From NCBI GenBank assembly GCA_002363695.1, contig DEWO01000104.1, positions 905 to 15,254 of the forward strand: 14,350 nucleotides of DNA, written 5' to 3'. A model generated the notes under the pieces. It was not told where the DNA came from, searched no databases, and saw only the letters and a list, made by a program, of their open reading frames with translations. A program made the position numbers and the translations under genes. Positions 8,267-13,919 of this stretch are shown here, piece after piece. The stretch comes from Prevotella sp. UBA3208 (GTDB lineage: Bacteria; Bacteroidota; Bacteroidia; Bacteroidales; Bacteroidaceae). Positions within the stretch are counted from its first letter, which is position 1, and each line of letters starts with the position of its first letter.

Positions 8267-9925
8267 TTATTTATATAAATAGCGTTTAATACTCTTCTTT
8301 GGTGTCTTCATGAACTCCTGCTCCTGCAGTTCGAAGTCTTGAATCTTGCTGTAAACGGGCAGCTGTTCGTTCAGCTGCTGGCGGTTCTGCTCCATGACGT
8401 CCTCCAGATCGCCCTGGGTGAATCCCATGTTTCTGGCCTCGTCCATGTCCGGATGAACCAGTGCCACCAGTTTGTCGCCGCGCTGCACGATGATGCTCTC
8501 GCTGACCATCGGCATCGAGTTCAGCTTGTCCTCGATTTCCTCCGGGTAGACGTTCTGTCCGTTGGCACCTAAGAGCATGTTCTTCAGGCGTCCGCGGATG
8601 TAAATGTGGCCGTCTGCCGACATCGTGGCCAGGTCGCCCGTGTGGTACCAGCCCTCGGCGTCTATCGCCTTGCGCGTGGCCTCCTCGTTCTTGTAGTAGC
8701 CTAACATCACGTTCATGCCCTTGCAGACTATTTCGCCCTCTACGTGCTCAGGGTCGTCCGACAGTATCTTCACCTCCATGTGGTCAACGGCCGTGCCGCA
8801 CGAGCCTGGCTTGAAGTCGTGGTAGTCGGAGAACGATATGAGTGGGGCACACTCCGTCGTGCCATAGCCAACAGTCACGGGGAAGTCAATGTCCTTCAGA
8901 AACTGTTCTATCTCTTGGTTCAGCGGCGCACCGCCCACAATGACCTCGTAGGCTCGTCCGCCAAAGGCCGCATAGACCTCCTGGCAGATGCGCTCCTTCA
9001 CCTTCTTCTGCACCACCGGCATCTGCAGCAGCAGCTTCACGGCGTTGCTCTGTATCTTGGGGAACACGCGCTTGCGGATAATCTTCTCGATAATCAGCGG
9101 CACCGCCACCACCACGTCAGGACAAACCTCCCTGAAAGCCTCCGCAATGACGGCAGGCGAGGGGAGACGGGTCAGGAAGTACAGGTGATAGCCCGTTAGG
9201 AAGGGGAACAGGAACTCGATGGTCATGCCGTACATATGCGCCATCGGCAGGATGCTCAGCGTGCGCGAGAACTTCGGCATGTGGTTGCCCAGGTACTTCT
9301 GGCAGAAGTCTACGTTGCCCCACAGGGCACGGTAGGGCAGCATCACACCCTTCGAGAAACCCGTCGTACCGCTGGTGTAGTTGATCATGCACAACTCCTC
9401 GGGCTCGTCCTTGTGCCACTTCACGTCCTCACGTCTGAACGCATTCGGATACTTCCTTCCGAACAGCTCGTTCAGCCGCTCGCGGGCATCCGTCAGCTTG
9501 TCGTTGTGCGACACGTACAGCGAGAAGTCAGGCAGGTTGAAGATACCCTCCAAGTGGGGCATCTCCCGCTCGTCTATCTGGTTCACCACGTAGTCGCCCA
9601 CAAACAGCAGGCGCGACTCCGAGTGGTTCACGATGTTGTGTATCTGTTCGCCGTTGAACTCGTGCAGTATGGGCACTATCACCGCCCCATACGTCAGCGT
9701 GGCCAGGAAAGCCACTGCCCAGTGGGCTGAGTTGCGGCCGCACACAGCCACCCTGTCGCCCTTCCGGATGCCGGCAGCCTCCATCATGATATGCAGCTTC
9801 TCAATCTTGCGTGCCACGTCGTGATATTGCAGCGTTGCGCCCTTGTAGTCCGTCAGCGCGTCCAGCAGCCAGTTGTCCTTGATAGTTCCCTCGATATATG
9901 AGTTAAAACTTGGTATCTTGTTCAT
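8267..9925 (-). CDS. Long-chain fatty-acid-CoA ligase (AMP-forming), first tandem copy
   Basis: AMP-forming acyl-CoA synthetase, 552 residues from the ATG at 9925. The frame is open 19 codons further upstream, but that stretch contains the predicted promoter, and the paralogue begins at the equivalent point (PSFN...DALTDYKGATLQ), so the shorter form is preferred. Motifs in order: YTSGTTGFSKG 183-193, YGTTE 354-358, WYHTGD 426-431, GRLKNMLLG 445-453, NGQNVYPEEIEDKLN just after, and a C-terminal TPKKSIKRYLY that probably supplies the catalytic lysine. It is the first gene of a two-gene unit with the 6599-8260 paralogue. The promoter carries two operator-like inverted repeats, so this pair is likely regulated by a dedicated repressor or activator. 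Substrate is inferred from the family only. Confidence 0.88.
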   Translation of the reverse strand: MNKIPSFNSYIEGTIKDNWLLDALTDYKGATLQYHDVARKIEKLHIMMEAAGIRKGDRVAVCGRNSAHWAVAFLATLTYGAVIVPILHEFNGEQIHNIVNHSESRLLFVGDYVVNQIDEREMPHLEGIFNLPDFSLYVSHNDKLTDARERLNELFGRKYPNAFRREDVKWHKDEPEELCMINYTSGTTGFSKGVMLPYRALWGNVDFCQKYLGNHMPKFSRTLSILPMAHMYGMTIEFLFPFLTGYHLYFLTRLPSPAVIAEAFREVCPDVVVAVPLIIEKIIRKRVFPKIQSNAVKLLLQMPVVQKKVKERICQEVYAAFGGRAYEVIVGGAPLNQEIEQFLKDIDFPVTVGYGTTECAPLISFSDYHDFKPGSCGTAVDHMEVKILSDDPEHVEGEIVCKGMNVMLGYYKNEEATRKAIDAEGWYHTGDLATMSADGHIYIRGRLKNMLLGANGQNVYPEEIEDKLNSMPMVSESIIVQRGDKLVALVHPDMDEARNMGFTQGDLEDVMEQNRQQLNEQLPVYSKIQDFELQEQEFMKTPKKSIKRYLYK

Positions 9926-9933
9926 TGTTTGTT

Positions 9934-9960
9934 TTGCACAATTTTCAAAATTTTGTGCAA
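9934..9960. promoter_or_regulatory. Operator-like inverted repeat 1 at the acyl-CoA synthetase promoter
   Basis: TTGCACAA, 11 bp, TTGTGCAA: a perfect 8-bp inverted repeat. It overlaps the -7 element (9958-9965) and covers the predicted start of transcription, a position typical of repressor binding. The same design recurs 41 bp upstream. The regulator is unknown. Confidence 0.6.
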
Positions 9961-9988
9961 AGGTAATATCTTTCCTGCACATTCCAAA
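9958..9988 (-). promoter_or_regulatory. Promoter of the acyl-CoA synthetase pair
   Basis: The minus strand has TTTG (9988-9985), 19 bp, then TACCTTTG (9965-9958), matching the Bacteroidetes consensus exactly. The predicted leader is about 25-30 nt before the ATG at 9925. Confidence 0.8.
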
Positions 9989-10001
9989 ACTTTTTGTGCA
10001 A
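9975..10001. promoter_or_regulatory. Operator-like inverted repeat 2 at the acyl-CoA synthetase promoter
   Basis: CTGCACAT, 11 bp, TTGTGCAA: an imperfect copy of the repeat at 9934-9960 with the same 11-bp spacing. It spans the -33 element (9985-9988). The centres of the two repeats are 41 bp apart, about four helical turns, so two bound dimers would lie on the same face of the DNA. Confidence 0.5.
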
Positions 10002-10094
10002 TATTTTTAGCTTTCAGTCAAAAAAAACAATATAACCGCAAAATATACCAATCAGATAATCAAAAAGAAGTAATTAGAATAATCCCCCTGCTTC

Positions 10095-11054
10095 TCACTC
10101 GCGCCAGAGCCATGATGCCAACCGGTTGACCCAGCGGATGCTGATACGGAACCATCGGTAGGTGCTGACCTCCTTGCCACCGAAGCTGAGGATGAAGTCA
10201 CGATAGAGATTCTTGCGGAAAGGCAGTCCTACGTCCATGAATCGGATGTGGTCGTAACCCCGTGCGTGGGCGTCCTTGATGGTGTTCCAGAAGGTGATGG
10301 CGTTGGGGTGGAAGGGGGCAAAACTCTTGCGGCGCGAGGCGGAGTACCACAGGTAGGCATCACGCTCAGAGTAGACACAGACGGAACATCCCACCACCAT
10401 TTCGCGCACCAGAGTGATAAAGATACGGCAGTGGCCCTTCTTCATCATGTTGTGGAAGAACTGGTCGTCAGGCAGATAGCGTCGTGGCTTCAACCAGTTG
10501 TGGTGACGCAGCAGCTTGGAGAAAGCGTGGAACTCGTCTTCGGTCTCCACTTCCTTCGTGACGGCTCCTCGACGTTGGGCCGTCTCGACACGCTTCATCA
10601 TGCGCTCCGTGATGCGTTCTTCAGGAGTGCGCGAGTGCAGCGAGTTGTGGACGTTCATCCAACGCACAGGAAAGTAGTGCAGCCTGCGCAACTCACGATA
10701 GCCGAACATCTTCTCGCTCAGGTTGCTGACCTCCATGTAGACGACTCTGTTCTGGAGCCGTTCGGTCAGTGCCTCCATCAGCCTTCCGAAGACGTGGGCC
10801 TCGCAATGGTTGTTGCCGTAGATTCGCGCATGTGCGTATAAATAAGGTGGGAACCACGAAAGCTTGTAGCGGACTATGCAGAGCAGGTGTCCCACCACCT
10901 TGCCGTCACCGTCCGTCGCCACAGCCATCAGGGGTTTGTGGCGGGGTGTCTGCTGGCAGAACTCCATCAGTTGTCGGCTGTGGAAGAAATTGCTGTCGTC
11001 CAACGCTGGCAATTTCGCTGCTTGTTCGTAGATAGTCACTTTCGTAGTGTTCAT
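10095..11054 (-). CDS. FemAB/GNAT-like acyltransferase family protein
   Basis: 319 residues, no signal peptide or membrane segment. The protein resembles the double-GNAT FemAB-type fold: an N-terminal half (NFFHSRQLMEFCQQTPRHKPLMAVA...VVGHLLCIVRYK), then a second acetyltransferase-like half from about 160 to 300. That half includes FITLVREMVVGCSVCVYSERDAYLWYSASRRKSFAPFHPNAITFWNTIKDAHARGYDHIRFMDVGLPF, here described as one region around residues 216-286. Such proteins transfer aminoacyl or acyl groups to peptidoglycan precursors or other amines; the substrate here is unknown. It stands alone between the acyl-CoA synthetase unit and the divergent nitroreductase operon. The -7 element ends only 4 bp before the ATG, which suggests a leaderless message unless another promoter is used. 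I see no clear terminator after its stop. Confidence 0.7.
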   Translation of the reverse strand: MNTTKVTIYEQAAKLPALDDSNFFHSRQLMEFCQQTPRHKPLMAVATDGDGKVVGHLLCIVRYKLSWFPPYLYAHARIYGNNHCEAHVFGRLMEALTERLQNRVVYMEVSNLSEKMFGYRELRRLHYFPVRWMNVHNSLHSRTPEERITERMMKRVETAQRRGAVTKEVETEDEFHAFSKLLRHHNWLKPRRYLPDDQFFHNMMKKGHCRIFITLVREMVVGCSVCVYSERDAYLWYSASRRKSFAPFHPNAITFWNTIKDAHARGYDHIRFMDVGLPFRKNLYRDFILSFGGKEVSTYRWFRISIRWVNRLASWLWRE

Positions 11055-11058
11055 GCTG

Positions 11059-11089
11059 CAAAGATACGAATAAGCGAGAACAATACAAA
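11059..11089 (-). promoter_or_regulatory. Promoter of the FemAB/GNAT-like gene
   Basis: The minus strand shows TTTG (11089-11086), 19 bp, then TATCTTTG (11066-11059), a full consensus match. The start codon at 11054 is only 4 bp beyond the -7 element, so the predicted transcript would begin at or within a base or two of the ATG. The -33 element lies inside the 11080-11118 inverted repeat. Confidence 0.7.
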
Positions 11090-11118
11090 ATAAAATGGAC
11101 TTTTTTATTTTGTATTGT
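11080..11118. repeat. Perfect 16-bp inverted repeat in the divergent intergenic region
   Basis: ACAATACAAAATAAAA (11080-11095) and its exact complement (11103-11118) flank a 7-bp centre. It lies between two divergently transcribed genes, so it is not in a usual terminator position. It covers the -33 element of the FemAB/GNAT-like gene. Possible roles are an operator, a cruciform, or a remnant terminator; the A+T-rich arms make a strong RNA hairpin less stable than its length implies. Confidence 0.7.
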
Positions 11119-11127
11119 CGAGCGAAA

Positions 11128-11154
11128 GTATCTTCGACCGAAGGTCAAAGATAC
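11128..11154. repeat. Second stem-loop in the divergent intergenic region
   Basis: GTATCTT pairs with AAGATAC, followed inward by a one-by-one mismatch and GACC pairing with GGTC around a GAA loop. The right arm includes CAAAGATA, which on the minus strand reads TATCTTTG, a second -7-like site, but no good -33 element stands 19-21 bp upstream. Function unknown. Confidence 0.45.
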
Positions 11155-11205
11155 AAAGAAGTGTGCAAAAAGCCAAGAATTTTTTTTTAATTCTTAATTT
11201 ATTTG

Positions 11206-11213
11206 TACCTTTG
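11206..11213 (+). promoter_or_regulatory. Promoter -7 element of the nitroreductase operon
   Basis: TACCTTTG on the plus strand, 24 bp before the nitroreductase ATG. The -33 position holds a run of T (11181-11188) instead of TTTG. The leader would be about 18-20 nt. Confidence 0.6.
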
Positions 11214-11237
11214 CAATCGTTAAACAGAAAAAACAAG

Positions 11238-11762
11238 ATGGAATTCAAAGATTTGGTTCAAATGCGCCGTTCGCACCGTAAGTTTACGGAGCAGGAAATT
11301 GACGGCGACGATGTGAAGCTGATACTTCGTGCAGGATTGATGTCGCCCACTTCGAAGGGACAGCGTGGCTGGCAGTTCGTGGTGGTTGACGACAAGATGG
11401 ATCTCGAGAAGCTGTCTGACGCCAAGGACATGGGTGGTCAGTTCCTGAAGGGCGCCCCTTTGGCTATTGTCGTGTTGGGCGACCCCATGCAGAACGACTG
11501 CTGGGTGGAGGACGGCTCTATAGCTGCCATCTCCATGCAGTATCAGGCAGAATCGCTGGGCTTGGGCTCATGCTGGATTCAGATGCGTGGGCGCGGACTC
11601 TCCGACGGTACCAGTGCAGACACCGTCATTCGTGGTGTACTCGACATACCAGAGAATATGTACTGCCTCTGCATCCTCGCCATTGGTTACAAGGCCGATG
11701 AGCGCAAACCTCAGAACGAGGACAAGTTGAAGTGGGAGAACGTTCATCTGAATAAGTTCTGA
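11238..11762 (+). CDS. Nitroreductase family protein
   Basis: FMN-dependent NAD(P)H oxidoreductase of the nitroreductase superfamily, 174 residues, on the short side but usual for this subgroup. The N-terminal FMN-phosphate segment MRRSHRKF is at 9-16, SPTSKGQRGWQFVVV at 36-50 is the usual SP(T/S)xxNxQPWxF-like region, and GLGSCWIQ at 108-115 is the conserved C-terminal flavin/substrate segment. The ATG at 11238 is chosen over the longer open frame from 11115, because that extension runs through intergenic hairpins and the predicted promoter and its translation has no family resemblance. First gene of a four-gene operon; its TGA shares one base with the next ATG (TGATG). The physiological substrate cannot be inferred. 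Confidence 0.88.
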   Translation: MEFKDLVQMRRSHRKFTEQEIDGDDVKLILRAGLMSPTSKGQRGWQFVVVDDKMDLEKLSDAKDMGGQFLKGAPLAIVVLGDPMQNDCWVEDGSIAAISMQYQAESLGLGSCWIQMRGRGLSDGTSADTVIRGVLDIPENMYCLCILAIGYKADERKPQNEDKLKWENVHLNKF

Positions 11763-12532
11763 TGCGCATTGTCTTAGTAGGAGCAGGAGGGCTGGCCACC
11801 AACTTGGGGCTGGCCATGTACGAGGCCGGACACGACGTGCTGGCAGTCTTTAGCCGGACGATGGCTCATGCCCGTTTGTTGGCTGAGCGCATAGGCAGTC
11901 AGCCTGCGGACGACATCCGTGCGTTGCCACACGAGGCTGACCTCTTCATCGTTTCCGTCAAGGACGCTGTGCTCAAGGACGTTGTCCAGCAACTGGTGCA
12001 GGGTAGGGAGGAGCAGTGCTTTGCCCATACGGCTGGCTCTATGCCGCTGACGCTGTTTCAGGGATTGGCCCATCACTATGGCGTGTTCTATCCCATGCAG
12101 TCGTTCTCCAAGGAACGGCGTGTCAACTTCTCCGACATCCCCGTATTCATAGAAGCCAGCGACGCAACAACTCTCACACGGCTGAAAACGCTGTCGGCCA
12201 CCCTCACGCCACACATCTACGAGCTCTCTACCGACGAGCGCAGGTATCTGCATCTGGCAGCAGTCTTTGCCTGCAATTTTGCCAACCACTGCTATGCCCT
12301 CTCTGCCGAGATACTCCAGCAGCACGGACTGCCCTTCAGCGTCATGCTGCCACTCATCGACGAGACGGCCCGCAAGGTGCACCACCTGTCACCCCTCGAA
12401 GCGCAGACGGGGCCTGCTGTGCGCTACGACCAGAACGTCATCGGCAAGCAGCAACAACTGTTGGAAGACCCTGACGTGAGAGACCTCTACGAACGATTGT
12501 CAAAAAGCATACATCAACACGCAAAATCATGA
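11762..12532 (+). CDS. Rossmann-like / DUF2520 domain protein
   Basis: 256 residues. The N-terminus MRIVLVGAGGLATNLGLAM is a Rossmann dinucleotide-binding fold with a GxGxxxxN loop at about 7-14. The second half is the DUF2520 type (HYGVFYPMQSFSKERRVNFSDIPVFIEA near 100-130, then a helical region with ACNFANHCYALSAEILQQHGL). Overall architecture resembles pyrroline-5-carboxylate reductase and 6-phosphogluconate-type dehydrogenases, so it is probably an NAD(P)-dependent oxidoreductase of unknown substrate. Translation is probably coupled on both sides: its ATG shares a base with the nitroreductase stop, and its TGA overlaps the ATG of the HAD phosphatase (ATGA). Confidence 0.85.
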   Translation: MRIVLVGAGGLATNLGLAMYEAGHDVLAVFSRTMAHARLLAERIGSQPADDIRALPHEADLFIVSVKDAVLKDVVQQLVQGREEQCFAHTAGSMPLTLFQGLAHHYGVFYPMQSFSKERRVNFSDIPVFIEASDATTLTRLKTLSATLTPHIYELSTDERRYLHLAAVFACNFANHCYALSAEILQQHGLPFSVMLPLIDETARKVHHLSPLEAQTGPAVRYDQNVIGKQQQLLEDPDVRDLYERLSKSIHQHAKS

Positions 12533-13047
12533 TTAACTACGATTTACAGAAGATACGTACCATCATCTTCGACATTGACGGGGTGCTGTCGGCAGAGACC
12601 ATTTCGCTGGGCGACGACGGACAGCCGCGCAGAACGGTCAACATCAAGGACGGCTATGCCATCCAGCTGGCTCAGAAGATGGGCCTGCGCATAGCCATCA
12701 TCACAGGGTGCAAGATAGAGGCCGTCGCCACCCGCTATCGCGGTTTGGGTGTCGAGGACATTTTCCTCGGATGCGCTGTGAAGATGAACACCTACGAGAA
12801 CTATATAGCTACCTATGGCTATACGGACGACGAGGTCATGTATATGGGCGACGACATCCCCGACTTGGAGATTCTGCGCCGTGTGGGCTGTCCCGTCTGT
12901 CCCAAGGACGCCTGTCATGAGGTCAAGGACGTCAGCATCTACGTCAGCGACTACGCTGGAGGCTATGGCTGCGGACGCGACGTCATCGAGCAGACCTTGA
13001 AGGCGCAGGGCCACTGGCTAAAGGATGAAAGGGCTTTCGGATGGTAG
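12529..13047 (+). CDS. KdsC-like HAD phosphatase (probable Kdo-8-phosphate phosphatase)
   Basis: 172-residue type C0 HAD hydrolase, normal length for KdsC/YrbI. The nucleophile motif is FDIDGVLS with D15 and D17, motif II is IITG with T59, the motif III lysine is probably K85, and motif IV is GDDIPD at 107-112. GGYGCGRDVIE near 144-154 matches the C-terminal GGxGAxRE segment that reaches into the neighbouring subunit of the tetramer. The likely reaction is removal of phosphate from 3-deoxy-D-manno-octulosonate 8-phosphate, for lipid A/Kdo synthesis. Differences from canonical KdsC include ITGC where ITGR is usual, and no TDG after the nucleophile motif, so a related 2-keto-3-deoxy sugar phosphate is possible. 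It overlaps the preceding gene by 4 bp and the following maf by 7 bp. Confidence 0.82.
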   Translation: MINYDLQKIRTIIFDIDGVLSAETISLGDDGQPRRTVNIKDGYAIQLAQKMGLRIAIITGCKIEAVATRYRGLGVEDIFLGCAVKMNTYENYIATYGYTDDEVMYMGDDIPDLEILRRVGCPVCPKDACHEVKDVSIYVSDYAGGYGCGRDVIEQTLKAQGHWLKDERAFGW

Positions 13048-13616
13048 CACAAGGTTTTCGCCTTATTCTGGCCAGCAACTCCCCCCGTCGCAAAGAACTG
13101 CTGGCAGGCATTGACGTACCTTTCGAGGTGCGCGTCATTGACGGCATTGACGAGAGCTATCCCTCAGACATGACCACCAAGGATATTGCCGAATACATCT
13201 CGCACAAGAAGGCACAGACCTATCGCGCCACACTGGCGGCTGACGAACTGGTCATCACTGCAGACACCATTGTCATTCTGGGACAAGAGGTTATGGGCAA
13301 ACCCAAGGACGAAGACGAGGCCAGACGGATGCTCCGTGAACTCAGCGGGCAGACCCATCAGGTCATCACGGGTGTCACGCTGACCACCACCCAACGTCAG
13401 ATGAGTTTCTCCGTCGAGACCGATGTCACCTTCAAGCAGCTCACCGACGACGAGATAGACTATTACGTCACCACCTATCACCCTTTGGACAAGGCTGGAG
13501 CCTATGGCATTCAGGAGTGGATAGGCCATATTGGCGTGACTGGCATGAAAGGCAGCTACTTTAACGTCATGGGACTGCCTGTTCAGCGAATATATGAAGC
13601 CCTAAGAGACTTTTAA
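13041..13616 (+). CDS. maf: Maf-like nucleoside triphosphate pyrophosphatase
   Basis: 191 residues, normal Maf length. Hydrolyses non-canonical or surplus nucleoside triphosphates to monophosphate and pyrophosphate; Maf proteins are also linked to septum inhibition in Bacillus. Motifs: ASNSPRRKELL at 11-21, SHKKA at 54-58, ADTIV at 74-78 (catalytic D75), GKPKDEDEA at 86-94, DKAGAYGIQ at 150-158 and GSYFNVMGLP at 171-180. The AGAYGIQ form points to the YhdE-type dTTP/UTP pyrophosphatase subgroup rather than YceF. The ATG at 13041 overlaps the end of the HAD phosphatase gene by 7 bp, so translation is probably coupled. Last gene of the operon; the nearest plus-strand terminator is the hairpin at 13773-13807. 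Confidence 0.93.
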   Translation: MVAQGFRLILASNSPRRKELLAGIDVPFEVRVIDGIDESYPSDMTTKDIAEYISHKKAQTYRATLAADELVITADTIVILGQEVMGKPKDEDEARRMLRELSGQTHQVITGVTLTTTQRQMSFSVETDVTFKQLTDDEIDYYVTTYHPLDKAGAYGIQEWIGHIGVTGMKGSYFNVMGLPVQRIYEALRDF

Positions 13617-13691
13617 ATTGTCCTTTCTGCCTTATTTTTAAGTCTAATGTCTTACTTTTTCCGATAAATTTCAAAAAAAGTCACAAAAAAG

Positions 13692-13722
13692 TTTGTTTAT
13701 TCAAATTTTATTCGTACTTTTG
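13692..13722 (+). promoter_or_regulatory. Promoter with no downstream protein gene
   Basis: TTTG (13692-13695), exactly 19 bp, TACTTTTG (13715-13722): both elements and the spacing match the Bacteroidetes consensus. It points away from maf toward the converging proS, and no plus-strand ORF of note follows, so it probably drives a non-coding RNA. Confidence 0.7.
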
Positions 13723-13726
13723 CACT

Positions 13727-13808
13727 TGCACACAACTAGTAATTTTAATCTATATTTATCATTTTCCTCGGAGGGAAGTTGTCTGTGAAGATGGCTTCCC
13801 ATTTTTTA
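13727..13808 (+). ncRNA. Candidate small RNA of about 80 nt, unknown family
   Basis: The call rests on position: a consensus promoter 5 bp upstream, a terminator-like hairpin and T-tract at the 3' end, and no protein gene in this 300-bp gap. The exact 5' end is uncertain by a few bases. Two stem-loops compete for the same bases. The first is 13761-13768 with 13772-13779 (AUUUUCCU and AGGGAAGU around a CGG loop, two G-U pairs). The second is 13773-13780 with 13793-13800 (GGGAAG with CUUCCC plus two G-U pairs). A longer transcript could also pair ACUU and ACAAC (13724-13736) with GUUGUAAGU (13817-13825). I do not recognise it as tmRNA, SRP RNA, RNase P RNA or 6S RNA. Confidence 0.45.
13773..13807 (+). 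terminator. Rho-independent terminator for the small RNA and possibly the maf operon
   Basis: GGGAAG (13773-13778) pairs with CTTCCC (13795-13800), extended by two G-U pairs, with a 12-nt loop, and is followed by ATTTTTT. It is the first convincing plus-strand terminator after maf. Confidence 0.6.
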
Positions 13809-13839
13809 TGGTCTCGGTTGTAAGTCACACAGGGGATAC

Positions 13840-13887
13840 AAAAAAGAAGAGAGGTCGTGCTCCGCTTGTGAGTACAACCTCTTCTCT
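13840..13887 (-). terminator. Rho-independent terminator of proS
   Basis: A long hairpin (13845-13887): 11 positions with one mismatch and one G-U pair, then a 1x1 mismatch, then 6 more pairs around a 7-nt loop. On the minus strand it is followed by TTTTT. It begins about 32 bp after the proS stop. On the plus strand it is flanked by A residues, so it should act only on proS. Confidence 0.8.
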
Positions 13888-13919
13888 AAAAAAATCGTGT
13901 GTAAAATTCTTTCAGCGCA

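Noticed and set aside
7517..8278. 253-codon plus-strand open frame
   Set aside because: Antisense to the second acyl-CoA synthetase, no domain, no promoter of its own.
10002..10094. Terminator after the FemAB/GNAT-like gene
   Set aside because: The stretch is A+T-rich with T runs on the minus strand, but I could not find a convincing stem.
11115..11237. 41-codon N-terminal extension of the nitroreductase
   Set aside because: It crosses intergenic stem-loops and the -7 element, and its sequence has no family resemblance.
13791..13823. 10-codon ORF (MASHFLWSRL) inside the small-RNA region
   Set aside because: It begins in the terminator hairpin and runs past the T-tract, so it would not be on the predicted transcript.
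13727..13905. A ~180-nt 6S-like RNA closed by GCACAC (13728-13733) with GUGUGU (13897-13902)
   Set aside because: The end pairing is short, no T-tract follows, and the fold would need to read through a terminator-like hairpin and into the proS terminator.
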